Shown piece by piece: positions 35,582 to 44,736 of a DNA stretch of 59,271 bases; position 1 is the stretch's first letter; each line of letters starts with the position of its first letter. Origin of the DNA: Pyrinomonadaceae bacterium (GTDB taxonomy: Bacteria > Acidobacteriota > Blastocatellia > Pyrinomonadales > Pyrinomonadaceae). The stretch lies in assembly GCA_021463165.1 (NCBI GenBank), contig JAJTWY010000020.1, forward strand, positions 1 through 59,271, read 5' to 3'. A model generated the notes under the pieces. The model saw only the letters and a program-made list of their open reading frames with translations. It did not search any database and had not been told where the DNA came from. Both the position numbers and the translations under genes were made by a program.

Positions 35582-36310
35582 TCAACCTGCCTGACGCACA
35601 GGCACAAAGCCGTTCCTCTGCATCGTTCGAAGGTGGCCGATCAGATCTGAGGCAGCCCGCTTCGAAAGTTCGGTGATGCTGCATTTCATTAAATTGGCAC
35701 ATTCCTTTGCGGCATCAATATCATTTTCCCGAGCTATCGTCCTTATCATCGTCAGTTGTTTGGCAGTGACGAGGTCGCCGCGGCTTCGGGCGATAGAATC
35801 CTCGAATGTTCGCATTTTGTTCGACACAGGGTCAGCGTTGGACACCACTACATCGCTGTCGATAGCGTCAAATTCGCGCTTGTAAAGCTCTCTCGCGATG
35901 CCAAATTTGACCGCAGCACGCTTCAGAGCGTCGTGCTCGGCCTTCTTGATCCCCGTTTCGCTGGATGCCCGGCCGGTTCCGACCCCTTCACGCGTGACGT
36001 TGTCGATGGTGATCGCAACCGTGACCGTGATGATATCGCCGATCGGGCGAATGTCTTTGATAGTATGGGCCCAGTTCGGAGCGTGCTCGTCCAGAATATC
36101 GGCGACGGTGTGCCATTCGACGTACTCGACGGTCTGCGTTTGTCCGTTACGGTCACGGCGCCCTTCGCGGTGGCGGATCAGATTCGGATCGACGTTTTTC
36201 CGAAGTTCCTTCAATGTTGTAGAGAAATCGAGCACATTGCTCGCCGTTTCATTCAGCTCAAAAAGTGTTGCGGTCGTCGGTGCGGCCTTCTCGTCCAGAT
36301 TGCGTTTCAT
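35582..36310 (-). CDS. Rad52/Rad22-family DNA annealing protein
   Basis: A 242-residue protein starting at the ATG ending at 36310, preceded by GGGAGA. The central part matches Rad52-type single-strand annealing proteins: 'YVEWHTVADILDEHAPNWAH', then VTVAITIDNVTREGVGTGRASS and 'KKAEHDALKRAAVKFGIARE' LYKRE. The C-terminal region (TAKQLTMIRTIARENDIDAA and 'MKCSITELSKRAASDLIGHL') resembles a tail seen in phage-type Rad52/RecT-like proteins. Such proteins anneal complementary ssDNA in recombination or repair. It is divergent from an XRE regulator. A chromosomal housekeeping or mobile-element origin cannot be separated from sequence alone. Confidence 0.75.
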   Translation of the reverse strand: MKRNLDEKAAPTTATLFELNETASNVLDFSTTLKELRKNVDPNLIRHREGRRDRNGQTQTVEYVEWHTVADILDEHAPNWAHTIKDIRPIGDIITVTVAITIDNVTREGVGTGRASSETGIKKAEHDALKRAAVKFGIARELYKREFDAIDSDVVVSNADPVSNKMRTFEDSIARSRGDLVTAKQLTMIRTIARENDIDAAKECANLMKCSITELSKRAASDLIGHLRTMQRNGFVPVRQAG

Positions 36311-36513
36311 TATCTTTCTCCCTAAGTGTCTTAAAATCGGTTCGGCGGCACGAGGATGCCGGGATTGCCTGTCCATTCCCGTTCGTACCGTCTTACCGAG
36401 TTCTGTTCGCCAGCTTTACAGGCTAAATGCCGACTCAGTATCTACTTGTCAAAGATGCCCCGATGTCTTGTTAGGGATTGCATCTATGAAACAGTGTATC
36501 TGAAAAATAAAAA

Positions 36514-36565
36514 TGTTGCAAGGGTGAAATATGGTGTTGCATTTAAAAAGTTGGTGTGATATGTT
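36514..36565 (+). promoter_or_regulatory. Promoter with direct-repeat operator before the XRE gene
   Basis: The 320-base gap between the Rad52-like gene and the XRE gene holds TTGCAT (-35, 36537-36542) and TATGTT (-10, 36560-36565), spacing 17. TGTTGCA occurs at 36514-36520 and again at 36535-36541, exactly 21 bases apart (two helical turns), the second covering the -35. This fits an autorepressor operator. Nothing else convincing is seen in the gap. Confidence 0.45.
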
Positions 36566-36630
36566 TTATCTGTGCAATAGCAAATGCAGGTATGGCACCC
36601 GCTACACACAATCATGGAGGAAACAAAAAT

Positions 36631-37029
36631 ATGGGATTTAAGAATGAAAGTCTGATCAACACCGTCGAGCTTGGCAGGGCAATAAAGCGTCGACGTGAGG
36701 AATTGAAACTTAGCTTGCGCGATGTTGCCGATGTGACCGACGTGTCGGCTTCTACGCTTTCGCGTATTGAAAATGGGACGGGCCGTCCGGATGCGGACAA
36801 CATCGCCCGCCTGACCCAATGGCTGGATATGCCGGTCGACCGCCTTATGACGAAGCATTCCAGTGACAATATAGAACCTGTAATTTATTATCCGCACGAA
36901 CCAACGACCGACATCGTCGAGGCACATCTGAGAGCGGACAAGAACCTTTCGCCTGAGACGGCAAACGCATTGTCTGAGCTTTTTCGGGTTGCTTACCAGC
37001 AATTCAGCGGCACGCAGAAGAAGAAATAG
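36631..37029 (+). CDS. XRE-family helix-turn-helix transcriptional regulator
   Basis: A 132-residue protein with the start ATG 36631, chosen for GGAGG upstream; an earlier in-frame ATG gives an implausible N terminus. The HTH_3 domain is at about 10-68: 'LGRAIKRRREELKLSLRDVA' DVTDVSASTLSRIENGTGRPDADNIARLTQWL. A shorter C-terminal region follows with 'VEAHLRADKNLSPETANALS' ELFRVAYQQF, a helical segment seen in other acidobacterial XRE proteins. It probably regulates itself and the divergent Rad52-like gene. A small membrane protein gene follows 43 bases downstream. Confidence 0.85.
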   Translation: MGFKNESLINTVELGRAIKRRREELKLSLRDVADVTDVSASTLSRIENGTGRPDADNIARLTQWLDMPVDRLMTKHSSDNIEPVIYYPHEPTTDIVEAHLRADKNLSPETANALSELFRVAYQQFSGTQKKK

Positions 37030-37072
37030 TCAAACTCGGCACGTAAGGCAAAACAAGTTCACGAGAGATAAA

Positions 37073-37471
37073 ATGCATCACACAACGACAAGAATCACTG
37101 GATCGGAATTTGGAGCGAGCATTAGCATCGACACGACATTCGTGTTGTTCTTTTTGGCTATCGAGTATGGCCGCGCCGTCAGGTTTTTTTCGCTCGATGG
37201 TATTTTAATGGGAACGACAATGCTGATGGTCCTTGCTCTGCCTTACTTTCTACCGTCAGCTCGTCTGAAGCCGACATTCTCGAACTGGATCGCGGGAAGG
37301 ACGGCGATCGCCTTGCTCGGGATGTTCGTGGGCGCGTGTTTTAGCCGGAGCGTAGGCACCATCTTACCGGAAACGGCCAGATTCCTGCCCTTGGTCGCGC
37401 TGATCGCTGTTTCGGCGGTCAGCTGCTACATCCAGTTCTACAGTTTAATGAAACTCCGTCCGGTAAAGTAG
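37073..37471 (+). CDS. Small four-helix membrane protein, function unknown
   Basis: A 132-residue protein with the start ATG 37073 (GAGAGA upstream). Four hydrophobic helices are visible: about 18-30 (TTFVLFFLAIEY), 41-60 ('GILMGTTMLMVLALPYFLPS'), 75-95 (AGRTAIALLGMFVGACFSRS) and 106-125 (PLVALIAVSAVSCYIQFY). The N terminus 'MHHTTTRITGSEFGASISID' is polar and the C terminus is basic. It follows the XRE regulator on the same strand and ends in a strong terminator. No family recognised. Confidence 0.65.
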   Translation: MHHTTTRITGSEFGASISIDTTFVLFFLAIEYGRAVRFFSLDGILMGTTMLMVLALPYFLPSARLKPTFSNWIAGRTAIALLGMFVGACFSRSVGTILPETARFLPLVALIAVSAVSCYIQFYSLMKLRPVK

Positions 37472-37504
37472 GCGAAAAGCACCGCGAACGGAGTATAAAA
37501 AAGG

Positions 37505-37541
37505 TCCGCGTCAGTTTCGGGAGACTGACGCGGATTTTTTT
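37505..37541 (+). terminator. Intrinsic terminator after the small membrane protein gene
   Basis: TCCGCGTCAGT (37505-37515) pairs with ACTGACGCGGA (37524-37534) and is followed by seven T residues. It separates this unit from the convergent trp operon. Confidence 0.92.
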
Positions 37542-37631
37542 AGCTGGATCGAGATCTTCGAAGAGCGCGAGGGTGATAAGACGCCATTTTCGCCGTCCCC
37601 ATATTGGCTTCAATGAGATGCAGAACCCGCG

Positions 37632-38666
37632 CTAACTCACCGTGGCCTCGATCACAGATGGCTGTTTGATCAGGGTGAAGAGCTCATTCACCTGAGCGAC
37701 GAGTTCGCCATACTGGATCGGCGTCAACGCCTGCGATCCGTCGCAAAGCGCTTCGTCCGGTTTCGGATGAACCTCGATGATCAGCCCGTCGGCTCCGACT
37801 GCAACGCCGGCTCGAGCCAGGGGCGTGACCATATAGTTGTGGCCCGTGCCGTGAGACGGGTCGACGATAATGGGCAAGTGCGTAATGCGATGAACTGCCG
37901 GCACGACCGATAGGTCCAAGGTGTTGCGAGCATGGTTGCCAAACGTACGTATTCCGCGTTCGCAAAGTATTACATCGTAATTTCCTTCGGCCATTATGTA
38001 TTCGGCAGCCAGCAGGAGCTCGTCCAGGGTCGCGGAGAGTCCCCGTTTGAGAAGGACTGGTTTTCGCGTTTTTCCTGCATATTTCAGCAGTGAGAAATTC
38101 TGCATGTTCCTGGCCCCGATCTGGATGCAGTCACCATATCGCTCGATGGCATCGACCCCGTGCTCATCCATTGCCTCCGTCACGATATTGAGGCCATAGG
38201 TGTCTCGGACTTCGGCCAGCATTCTCAGCCCTTCGACACCCAGCCCCTGGAAGGCATAGGGTGACGTTCTGGGTTTATATGCGCCGCCGCGGAAGAATTT
38301 TGCGCCGCTTGCTGCGATCACCTCCGCCGCAGAGAAGAGCTGCTCGTGAGACTCGACGGCACACGGGCCGGCAATGATCGCCAGGTCTTTCCCGCCGATG
38401 GTCGCAGTGCCGACCTTGACGGCTGACCTTTCGGGGCGGAGGTCCTTTGAGATCAATTTATACGGCTTTGTGACACGGATCGCTTCGGCGACGCCGTCCA
38501 TGTTCTCGAAATGTGCGGGATCGATCGACCCGCTATTGCCAGTAACGCCAATTGCCGTTCGGTTCTCACCTGGCATCGCGTGTCCGCGAAAACCCAGCGT
38601 TTCGATGACTTCAAGAACCCTTTGAATATCGGACGCTGCGGCGTCCGGTTTCATTACTATCAGCAT
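37632..38666 (-). CDS. aroF: 3-deoxy-7-phosphoheptulonate synthase (DAHP synthase, type I-beta)
   Basis: A 344-residue DAHP synthase that condenses phosphoenolpyruvate and erythrose 4-phosphate in the first step of aromatic synthesis. An N-terminal ferredoxin-like regulatory domain (about 1-75: [20 protein letters not shown]) precedes the barrel with '[20 protein letters not shown]', [20 protein letters not shown] and '[20 protein letters not shown]' RAG, in which Cys, His, Glu and Asp form the metal site. The layout matches Thermotoga-type enzymes. As last gene of the trp cluster it couples precursor supply to tryptophan synthesis. A 90-base gap after trpA contains TTATAAAT on the minus strand, a possible internal promoter. 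Confidence 0.93.
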   Translation of the reverse strand: MLIVMKPDAAASDIQRVLEVIETLGFRGHAMPGENRTAIGVTGNSGSIDPAHFENMDGVAEAIRVTKPYKLISKDLRPERSAVKVGTATIGGKDLAIIAGPCAVESHEQLFSAAEVIAASGAKFFRGGAYKPRTSPYAFQGLGVEGLRMLAEVRDTYGLNIVTEAMDEHGVDAIERYGDCIQIGARNMQNFSLLKYAGKTRKPVLLKRGLSATLDELLLAAEYIMAEGNYDVILCERGIRTFGNHARNTLDLSVVPAVHRITHLPIIVDPSHGTGHNYMVTPLARAGVAVGADGLIIEVHPKPDEALCDGSQALTPIQYGELVAQVNELFTLIKQPSVIEATVS

Positions 38667-38756
38667 AGAATTAACCCAATAAGACTTTATCCAGAATTCG
38701 ACAAAAGTTCGAAGTTTGAATTTATAACTTATCGCTTCGAACCGTAAGTTTAAGAG

Positions 38757-39560
38757 TTATTCAGCAGCGGTCGCCTGACGTTCCGGAACCAGCCCGGCAA
38801 CGAAGGTCTCGACCGCGGAAACCGGGTTACTGGCATTCATCTCGATCACCGACACGATCGCCGAACCAACCACGGCTGCGTCGGCGTATTGCCAAACTTC
38901 CTCTATCTGAGTCGGCGTTGATATGCCAAAACCCACGCCGATCGGCAGATCGGTAAACTTTCTCGCCCGGTCAACCAGTTGTTTTGCCGTCGAACTCGTG
39001 GATTCGCGGGCTCCCGTAACCCCGGCTCGAGACACCGCGTAAATAAAACCCTTGGCTCGCGAACAGATGTCACGGAGCCGCTCGTCCGTAGTTGTCGGGG
39101 CGATCAGCGATATTAGGTCGATAGAGCTTTCCTCGAGCACCTCGCTGATCTTCGCAGCTTCATTTTCGATAACATCGGTCAACAAAAGACCGTCGATGCC
39201 GGATCTTGCCGCCATCGACCTAAACTCCTTCAAGCCGAGGTGATGGATCGGGTTGAAATAGCTGAACAGCACCAGCGGGATATCGCTCTTCACTCGAAAT
39301 GAACGAGCCAGGTCTAACACGTCATTCAGCGTCGTGCCATTCCGAATGGACCGTTCCGACGACCGCTGGATCGTTGGCCCATCCGCCATCGGGTCGCTGA
39401 ATGGGACCCCGAGCTCGATAATGTCGGCCCCGAGGTCTGCGAGCTTCAGTGCAATCTCAAGTGATGTGTCCAGATCAGGATCGCCTGCCGTCACAAACGG
39501 AATAAAGCCTTTTCGGCCCTCAGACCGAAGCTGCATAAATTTGTCAGCGATCTTGCTCAT
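38757..39560 (-). CDS. trpA: Tryptophan synthase alpha chain
   Basis: A 267-residue TIM barrel that splits indole-3-glycerol phosphate to indole and glyceraldehyde 3-phosphate. Signatures are 'GFIPFVTAGDPDLDTSLEIA', then ADIIELGVPFSDPMADGPTIQ with the catalytic Glu and Asp. The phosphate-binding C-terminal part includes 'LPIGVGFGISTPTQIEEVWQ' and DAAVVGSAIVSVIE. It follows trpB by 14 bases. No Shine-Dalgarno sequence is obvious, suggesting coupling with trpB. The last ORF of the tryptophan block proper; aroF follows. Confidence 0.96.
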   Translation of the reverse strand: MSKIADKFMQLRSEGRKGFIPFVTAGDPDLDTSLEIALKLADLGADIIELGVPFSDPMADGPTIQRSSERSIRNGTTLNDVLDLARSFRVKSDIPLVLFSYFNPIHHLGLKEFRSMAARSGIDGLLLTDVIENEAAKISEVLEESSIDLISLIAPTTTDERLRDICSRAKGFIYAVSRAGVTGARESTSSTAKQLVDRARKFTDLPIGVGFGISTPTQIEEVWQYADAAVVGSAIVSVIEMNASNPVSAVETFVAGLVPERQATAAE

Positions 39561-39574
39561 TATAAAGTTGCCAT

Positions 39575-40762
39575 CTAACGGCTAATATCTCGAACTGTAC
39601 CAATATCCTTGTCTCCCCGCCCCGAAAGGTTAACTATCATCACCTTGTCTTGGCTCATTGCCGGGGCGATCTTAAGCGCGTGAGCAACAGCGTGTGACGA
39701 TTCGAGTGCCGGAATTATTCCTTCGGCTTCCGATAGCATCTTGAAGGCCGCCAAGGCTTCCTCGTTGCTCGCGGAAACGTATTCGACGCGTTCCATGTCG
39801 TGCAGAAAAGCATGTTCCGGGCCGATCGACGCGTAATCAAGACCTGCCGAAACCGAGTGCGTCGGGGCGATCTGGCCGTTCGCATCCTGCAGCAGATAGC
39901 TCTTTGTCCCCTGCAAGACGCCCACATCGCCCCCAGCCATAAATCGTGCCGCGTGTTCGCCAAGTGCGTCGCCGCGGCCGCCGGCTTCGACGCCGATCAT
40001 CCGAACCTCGTCGTTCAAAAAAGGATGAAAAAGCCCTATTGCATTCGATCCGCCGCCGACGCAGGCGACCAAAACATCGGGGAGCCGACCTTCTATTGTA
40101 AGGATCTGTTCACGTGCCTCGCGACCGATGATCGACTGGAAATCACGAACCATTAGTGGATAAGGATGCGGGCCAAGCGCCGAGCCGAGCAGGTAGTACG
40201 TTGTGTCAACATTTGTCACCCAATCGCGAAGTGCCTCGTTTATCGCGTCTTTCAGTGTCTGTGAACCAGAATCGACCCCGCGGACCTCGGCCCCGAGCAA
40301 CTGCATCCGAAACACATTCGGTTCCTGGCGCCGCATATCCTCGGTGCCCATATAAACTACGCACTCCAGACCAAAGAGGGCACAAACAGTTGCCGTGGCC
40401 ACGCCGTGCTGACCGGCGCCTGTCTCGGCAATGATGCGATTCTTCCCCATTCGCCGAGCGAGAAGGATCTGGCCGACACAATTGTTGATCTTATGCGCAC
40501 CAGTGTGATCTAGATCCTCGCGCTTGAGATAGATCTTTGCACCTCCCAGCATTTCGGTCAGCCGGCTGGCCAAATACAGCGGCGACGGACGTCCAACATA
40601 GTTGTTAAGCAGGTGCTGAAATTCGGCCTGAAAATCCGGATCGTCGCGAACCGCAAAATATCCGCTCGCGAGTTCATCTAAGGGTGCGACCAAAGTTTCC
40701 GGCACAAACCGCCCTCCGTACTCGCCCCAATAGCCTCGTTCGTTTGGCTCGTAATTCGTCAT
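39575..40762 (-). CDS. trpB: Tryptophan synthase beta chain
   Basis: A 395-residue TrpB1-type PLP enzyme that joins indole and serine. It has '[20 protein letters not shown]', the PLP Lys91 in HTGAHKINN, '[20 protein letters not shown]' and the glycine-rich phosphate loop [20 protein letters not shown] near the C terminus is also typical. Its ATG overlaps the trpF stop by four bases (ATGA type). TrpA lies directly downstream for complex formation. Confidence 0.97.
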   Translation of the reverse strand: MTNYEPNERGYWGEYGGRFVPETLVAPLDELASGYFAVRDDPDFQAEFQHLLNNYVGRPSPLYLASRLTEMLGGAKIYLKREDLDHTGAHKINNCVGQILLARRMGKNRIIAETGAGQHGVATATVCALFGLECVVYMGTEDMRRQEPNVFRMQLLGAEVRGVDSGSQTLKDAINEALRDWVTNVDTTYYLLGSALGPHPYPLMVRDFQSIIGREAREQILTIEGRLPDVLVACVGGGSNAIGLFHPFLNDEVRMIGVEAGGRGDALGEHAARFMAGGDVGVLQGTKSYLLQDANGQIAPTHSVSAGLDYASIGPEHAFLHDMERVEYVSASNEEALAAFKMLSEAEGIIPALESSHAVAHALKIAPAMSQDKVMIVNLSGRGDKDIGTVRDISR

Positions 40763-41391
40763 GCGTTCTTGGCGTTCCGTATAAAATCTTCGACCCTTTT
40801 CGGATCCTTTCTTCCCGGTGTTGATTCGACTCCCCCCGCGACGTCCACGGCGTAAGGCCGAACGATGCGAACGGCCTCAGCAACATTTTCCGGAGTCAAG
40901 CCGCCAGCCAGAAATACCGTGTTGAATGCGAAGAGATCGTTGTCCGTCGCTAGAGTTTTCCAATCGAACGTGCGTCCGGTGCCTCCCCATTCACCCGGTG
41001 AATAGGAATCGAATAGATGAAAATCGACTGTCCAATCACGATGGGCCGGCGCCTCAAATCCGGGCCTCACACGATGTGCCTTGATGATGGACCGATCTGT
41101 CCGGCCGCGCAGCGTTCGAACATATTCCGGATCTTCCTGTCCGTGAAGCTGGATGCCGTCGAGTCCGACGAGATCGGCGATCCGGAGTACGTTGTCGATC
41201 GTATCATTAACAAAAACACCGATGTTTTCCCGACCGATCGACAACTGATCCACAATCTTTCGCGCATTTTCAGGTGACAGATACCGCTTGCTGCCCGAAT
41301 AAAAATTGAACCCCAACATGTCAGCACCGCACTCCAATGCATGGCGTGCATCGTGAAGATCCGTTAGGCCGCAGATCTTAACCCTGGTCAT
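40759..41391 (-). CDS. trpF: Phosphoribosylanthranilate isomerase
   Basis: A 210-residue TIM barrel with '[20 protein letters not shown]' [17 protein letters not shown]; the catalytic Cys is in KICG. '[20 protein letters not shown]' and '[20 protein letters not shown]' carry the catalytic Asp region and phosphate site. It overlaps trpC upstream and trpB downstream by four bases each, so translation is coupled along the operon. A separate gene rather than a trpC-trpF fusion as in enterobacteria. Confidence 0.95.
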   Translation of the reverse strand: MTRVKICGLTDLHDARHALECGADMLGFNFYSGSKRYLSPENARKIVDQLSIGRENIGVFVNDTIDNVLRIADLVGLDGIQLHGQEDPEYVRTLRGRTDRSIIKAHRVRPGFEAPAHRDWTVDFHLFDSYSPGEWGGTGRTFDWKTLATDNDLFAFNTVFLAGGLTPENVAEAVRIVRPYAVDVAGGVESTPGRKDPKRVEDFIRNAKNA

Positions 41392-42173
41392 TCGGTCAAT
41401 CCTCGCAATGTCCCGACGATATCACCACTCCGCATGAGTGTTTCTCCAATAAGAAACCCGTCGAAGCCGAGCCCGCGGAGCTCGTCGATCTCGTCACGGG
41501 TCGAAATGCCGCTTTCTGCGATCATCACAATGCCGTCGGGTTTGTCGGCTATCAGGCGACGCGATGTCTCGAGCGAAACCTCCAGGGAGCGAAGGCTGCG
41601 ATTATTGACACCGATCATCGACGCCCCGACATCGATCGCCTTTTGCATTTCCTCCTCATCATGGACCTCGACCAAGATATTAAGTCCGAGCTGTTCCGCG
41701 ATATCATGCAGAACCGCTAGCTTTTCGATCGGCAATGCGGCGACGATGAGCAAGATGGCCGATGCACCAGCCGCAGCAGCTTCGACGACCTGATATTCAT
41801 CTACAACAAAGTCTTTGCGTAGAAGTGGCAACGTCGAGTGTTTACCAGCCGAGACAAGATCGGCAATGCAGCCGTCAAAATGATTCGGCTCGGTTAAAAC
41901 CGAGATGGCCGCGGCTCCGCCGGACTCATAGGCTCGCACAAGCTGCGGCACGTCCACATCAGCGCGGATCACGCCCTTGGACGGCGATGCCCGCTTGACC
42001 TCTGCGATAATGTTTACGGCATCTTTTTTGGAGAGAGCGTTCTTGAAACGATCCCGCTCGCGGCCTTCGGAGGTTAGTTCTGCCTTCTTGGCCAGCTTCG
42101 CAAAATAGTTCAATTCGCTGGCCGCGGCGACACGCTTGCGGGTTTCCGCCGTAACTCTCTCAAGAAAGGTCAT
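41388..42173 (-). CDS. trpC: Indole-3-glycerol-phosphate synthase
   Basis: A 261-residue barrel enzyme that closes the indole ring. It has 'IIAEVKRASPSKGVIRADVD' with the catalytic Lys and Glu, 'LPLLRKDFVVDEYQVVEAAA' with a second catalytic Lys, and 'MIGVNNRSLRSLEVSLETSR' followed by AESGIST. Length is standard for a monofunctional TrpC. Four-base overlaps with trpD upstream and trpF downstream. Confidence 0.96.
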   Translation of the reverse strand: MTFLERVTAETRKRVAAASELNYFAKLAKKAELTSEGRERDRFKNALSKKDAVNIIAEVKRASPSKGVIRADVDVPQLVRAYESGGAAAISVLTEPNHFDGCIADLVSAGKHSTLPLLRKDFVVDEYQVVEAAAAGASAILLIVAALPIEKLAVLHDIAEQLGLNILVEVHDEEEMQKAIDVGASMIGVNNRSLRSLEVSLETSRRLIADKPDGIVMIAESGISTRDEIDELRGLGFDGFLIGETLMRSGDIVGTLRGLTE

Positions 42174-43195
42174 TTTCCCGTTGCTCCTTTCATGATATTC
42201 AATTTGCTCAAAGCGTTGCCATTTCGCACGCTTTCCTCGGCTTTAGCATAGGCTTCGGAAAGGGTCAGAGACCGTCCTGCGACAAACAGCGCTGCGGCGG
42301 CGTTGATCAAAACGAGCCTTTCAGGATCGCGACCTTTCTGTTCGCCCTTCAAAACTGAAGTTATCATCGCAGAGCTTTCCTCAGGTGTGCATGCAGAAGG
42401 AATATCTTTCCCAAGCGTAAAAACATCAAAGTCGGAGGCTGAGATCTCGAAGACGTTGATTTCTCCATCGTCGATCTCGGCGACCAATGTCCCGCCCTTC
42501 AGGGCGATCTCGTCCAGACCGCCTTCTCCGTAAACGACCCACGACTTTCTTGCTCCAAGCCGCTTGAGTACATTTGCGGTCGTTTCGAGCATATGTTTGT
42601 CCCAAACTCCGATGACTGAATGGGGCGCGAGGGCCGGATTGCACAGCGGGCCAAGATTGTTGAAGATCGTTGGGCGGCCAATAGCCCGCCGGGCCGCTGC
42701 AAGAGAAGGCGACAGGGAGTGAAACCGCGGTGCGAACATAAAGCATAGGCCGTGATCATTCAGATTTTGCTCGGAGACCGCTGGTTCCACATCGATCTCG
42801 ACCCCAAGAGTCGAAAGCACATCAGCACTTCCGCATTTGCTTGTTGCGGCACGATTGCCATGCTTTGCGACCGCAAGACCGGTACCGGCTATCACGAAGG
42901 CGGCCGCCGTCGAGATATTGAAAGATTTCGAGGCACCGCCGCCCGTACCCACGATATCGACAAAGCATGAATACCGCGAACGGATCCGCTTCATCCGGGA
43001 TCTCATTAGATCGGCCATGGCGAAAAGCTCGTCCTCGGTGACGCCCTTGCTATTCCATGCCGCCAAGACTTTCGCGATCAAGGCCGGGTCATCGCAGTCC
43101 GTCAGGGCATCAAATAAGGTCTCGGCTTCGGCCGCTTCCACTTCGGCACCGAGCTCAAATTCGTCCAAGTAATGTTGTAATATCCTATCGTTCAT
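42170..43195 (-). CDS. trpD: Anthranilate phosphoribosyltransferase
   Basis: A 341-residue TrpD, without a fused glutamine amidotransferase domain, that transfers phosphoribose to anthranilate. PRPP-binding glycine-rich motif at residues 83-89 reads GTGGGAS, where the usual form is GTGGD(G); FNISTAAAFVIAGTG and 'VAKHGNRAATSKCGSADVLS' follow, then FNNLGPLCNPA. The missing Asp in the PRPP loop is a variant worth noting but the other motifs are intact. A 69-base gap separates it from trpE; it overlaps trpC by four bases. Confidence 0.94.
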   Translation of the reverse strand: MNDRILQHYLDEFELGAEVEAAEAETLFDALTDCDDPALIAKVLAAWNSKGVTEDELFAMADLMRSRMKRIRSRYSCFVDIVGTGGGASKSFNISTAAAFVIAGTGLAVAKHGNRAATSKCGSADVLSTLGVEIDVEPAVSEQNLNDHGLCFMFAPRFHSLSPSLAAARRAIGRPTIFNNLGPLCNPALAPHSVIGVWDKHMLETTANVLKRLGARKSWVVYGEGGLDEIALKGGTLVAEIDDGEINVFEISASDFDVFTLGKDIPSACTPEESSAMITSVLKGEQKGRDPERLVLINAAAALFVAGRSLTLSEAYAKAEESVRNGNALSKLNIMKGATGK

Positions 43196-43264
43196 TCCTG
43201 AAGTCCTTCTCTAGAGGTCTCGGTCCTATGTTCGCCGCGAGACTATCCGCCCGACCAAACTCGA

Positions 43265-44647
43265 TCAAAACAAACCAATTTCCGCGATTTCAACCGCCCG
43301 CAAAAGGCCCTTTGCCTTATTCACCGTCTCTGCAAACTCCATCTCCGGCACCGAGTCGGCGACTATTCCTGCTCCCGCTTGTATTGTCGCGATGCCATCT
43401 TTCAGGACAAGGGTTCGTATCGCGATGCACATATCCATGTTGCCCGAATAGTCGAAATAGCCGACTGCACCGGCATAAACACCTCTAGGGTTAGGCTCGA
43501 GTTCGCGGATGATCTCTATCGAACGTACCTTAGGGGCTCCCGAAACCGTACCAGCAGGAAAACACGCAGCGAATGCATCAAACCGGTCACAGCCAACCCG
43601 GAGCTTCGCCGAAAGGGAACTGACGAGATGCTGAACATGGGAATACTTTTCGACATGCATCAGGGAATCGACTTTCACGCTGCCGTATTCTGCGACCCTC
43701 CCAAGATCGTTACGACCAAGGTCCACCAGCATCAGGTGTTCTGCGACTTCCTTTTTATCAAGCCGCATTTCTTCGGCCAGGGCCGTATCCTCGTCCGGCG
43801 TTTTTCCACGCTTCCTCGTGCCGGCTATCGGACGATATTCGAGGCGGTTGTTCTCACATCGCACGAGCATCTCGGGCGAAGCTCCGACCACCTGCCGGTC
43901 GCCAAGATCGAGCAAGAACATATATGGCGAAGGGTTCATCGAGCGCAAGGCCCGGTATATCGAAACAGGGTGTGCCTTGGTCGGACGCGTAAAGCATTGT
44001 GATAGAACGGTTTGATAGCATTCTCCCGAACGGATCAATTCCTTGATCTCACGAACCGCGTTCTCGAAATCTTCGCGTTTCCAGTTTGATTCAGCATCGG
44101 CCGAGGTTTTAGAGCCGCCTGGATGGGTAGGCTGCCAATTGCCAAACCCTGGCTCTTCCAATCGCTTGCGAATGACCGCATTCCGTGACTCAGCATTACC
44201 CGCGACCCCATCGAAATCAAGTGAGATTATCTTTATCACCTGGCGTGCGTGGTCAAAAGCAACGATCGAATCGAAAAACATCATCACGAATTCCGGCTCG
44301 GCGCCCACCAGTTTCGGCTCGAACCATTCACAGCAGTCAAACCCTAAAAGACCGATCGCCCCGCCGATGAAGGCCGGTAAGTCGGGATCGGCCTGAGCAA
44401 TATTCTCAGCGAAATGCCGCCGCATTTGCTCAAATTCCTCCCGCCCGCCCGCCAATACCTGCGTCGGTCCTGCACCAATGAACGAATACCGCGCCAAAGA
44501 CTTTCCGCCCTCGACCGATTCGAGCAGGAATGATCTTTCTCCAGTCGCCGACAGCTTCAAATACACGGCCAACGGGGTAAGAAGATCGGCTGAGAGAGTT
44601 TCGACAACCGGTACTATTTTCGTGAATTTTTGTTTCGACTGATCCAT
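43265..44647 (-). CDS. trpE: Anthranilate synthase component I
   Basis: A 460-residue chorismate-using enzyme. The N-terminal part has the LLES motif at residues 41-44 (RSFLLESVEGG), the tryptophan feedback site of TrpE, so the enzyme is probably inhibited by Trp. The C-terminal chorismate domain has 'RSGECYQTVLSQCFTRPTKA', 'SPEMLVRCENNRLEYRPIAG' TRKRG, and 'DLGRNDLGRVAEYGSVKVDS', with 'FPAGTVSGAPKVRSIEIIRE' near the end. No TrpG is fused or adjacent, so the amidotransferase must come from another locus, for example a shared PabA/TrpG. The gene is preceded by a transcription attenuator. Confidence 0.96.
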   Translation of the reverse strand: MDQSKQKFTKIVPVVETLSADLLTPLAVYLKLSATGERSFLLESVEGGKSLARYSFIGAGPTQVLAGGREEFEQMRRHFAENIAQADPDLPAFIGGAIGLLGFDCCEWFEPKLVGAEPEFVMMFFDSIVAFDHARQVIKIISLDFDGVAGNAESRNAVIRKRLEEPGFGNWQPTHPGGSKTSADAESNWKREDFENAVREIKELIRSGECYQTVLSQCFTRPTKAHPVSIYRALRSMNPSPYMFLLDLGDRQVVGASPEMLVRCENNRLEYRPIAGTRKRGKTPDEDTALAEEMRLDKKEVAEHLMLVDLGRNDLGRVAEYGSVKVDSLMHVEKYSHVQHLVSSLSAKLRVGCDRFDAFAACFPAGTVSGAPKVRSIEIIRELEPNPRGVYAGAVGYFDYSGNMDMCIAIRTLVLKDGIATIQAGAGIVADSVPEMEFAETVNKAKGLLRAVEIAEIGLF

Positions 44648-44670
44648 TCAAATAAGCTGCAAGCCGTTAG

Positions 44671-44713
44671 AAATCAAAAACGCCGCCCGAGTATCGATCT
44701 CAAGCGGCGTCGT
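44671..44713 (-). terminator. trp attenuator terminator (3:4 hairpin)
   Basis: On the minus-strand transcript ACGCCGC (44710-44704) pairs with GCGGCGT (44686-44680). An additional GAG/CTC pair lies inside the loop and TTTTTGATTT follows. It lies 24 bases before the trpE start and downstream of the Trp-rich leader peptide. Region 3, ACGACGCCGC (44713-44704), overlaps the first arm, so pairing with region 2 would prevent this terminator. Confidence 0.88.
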
Positions 44714-44736
44714 TTGAAAACTTTTCAGATGACCGA

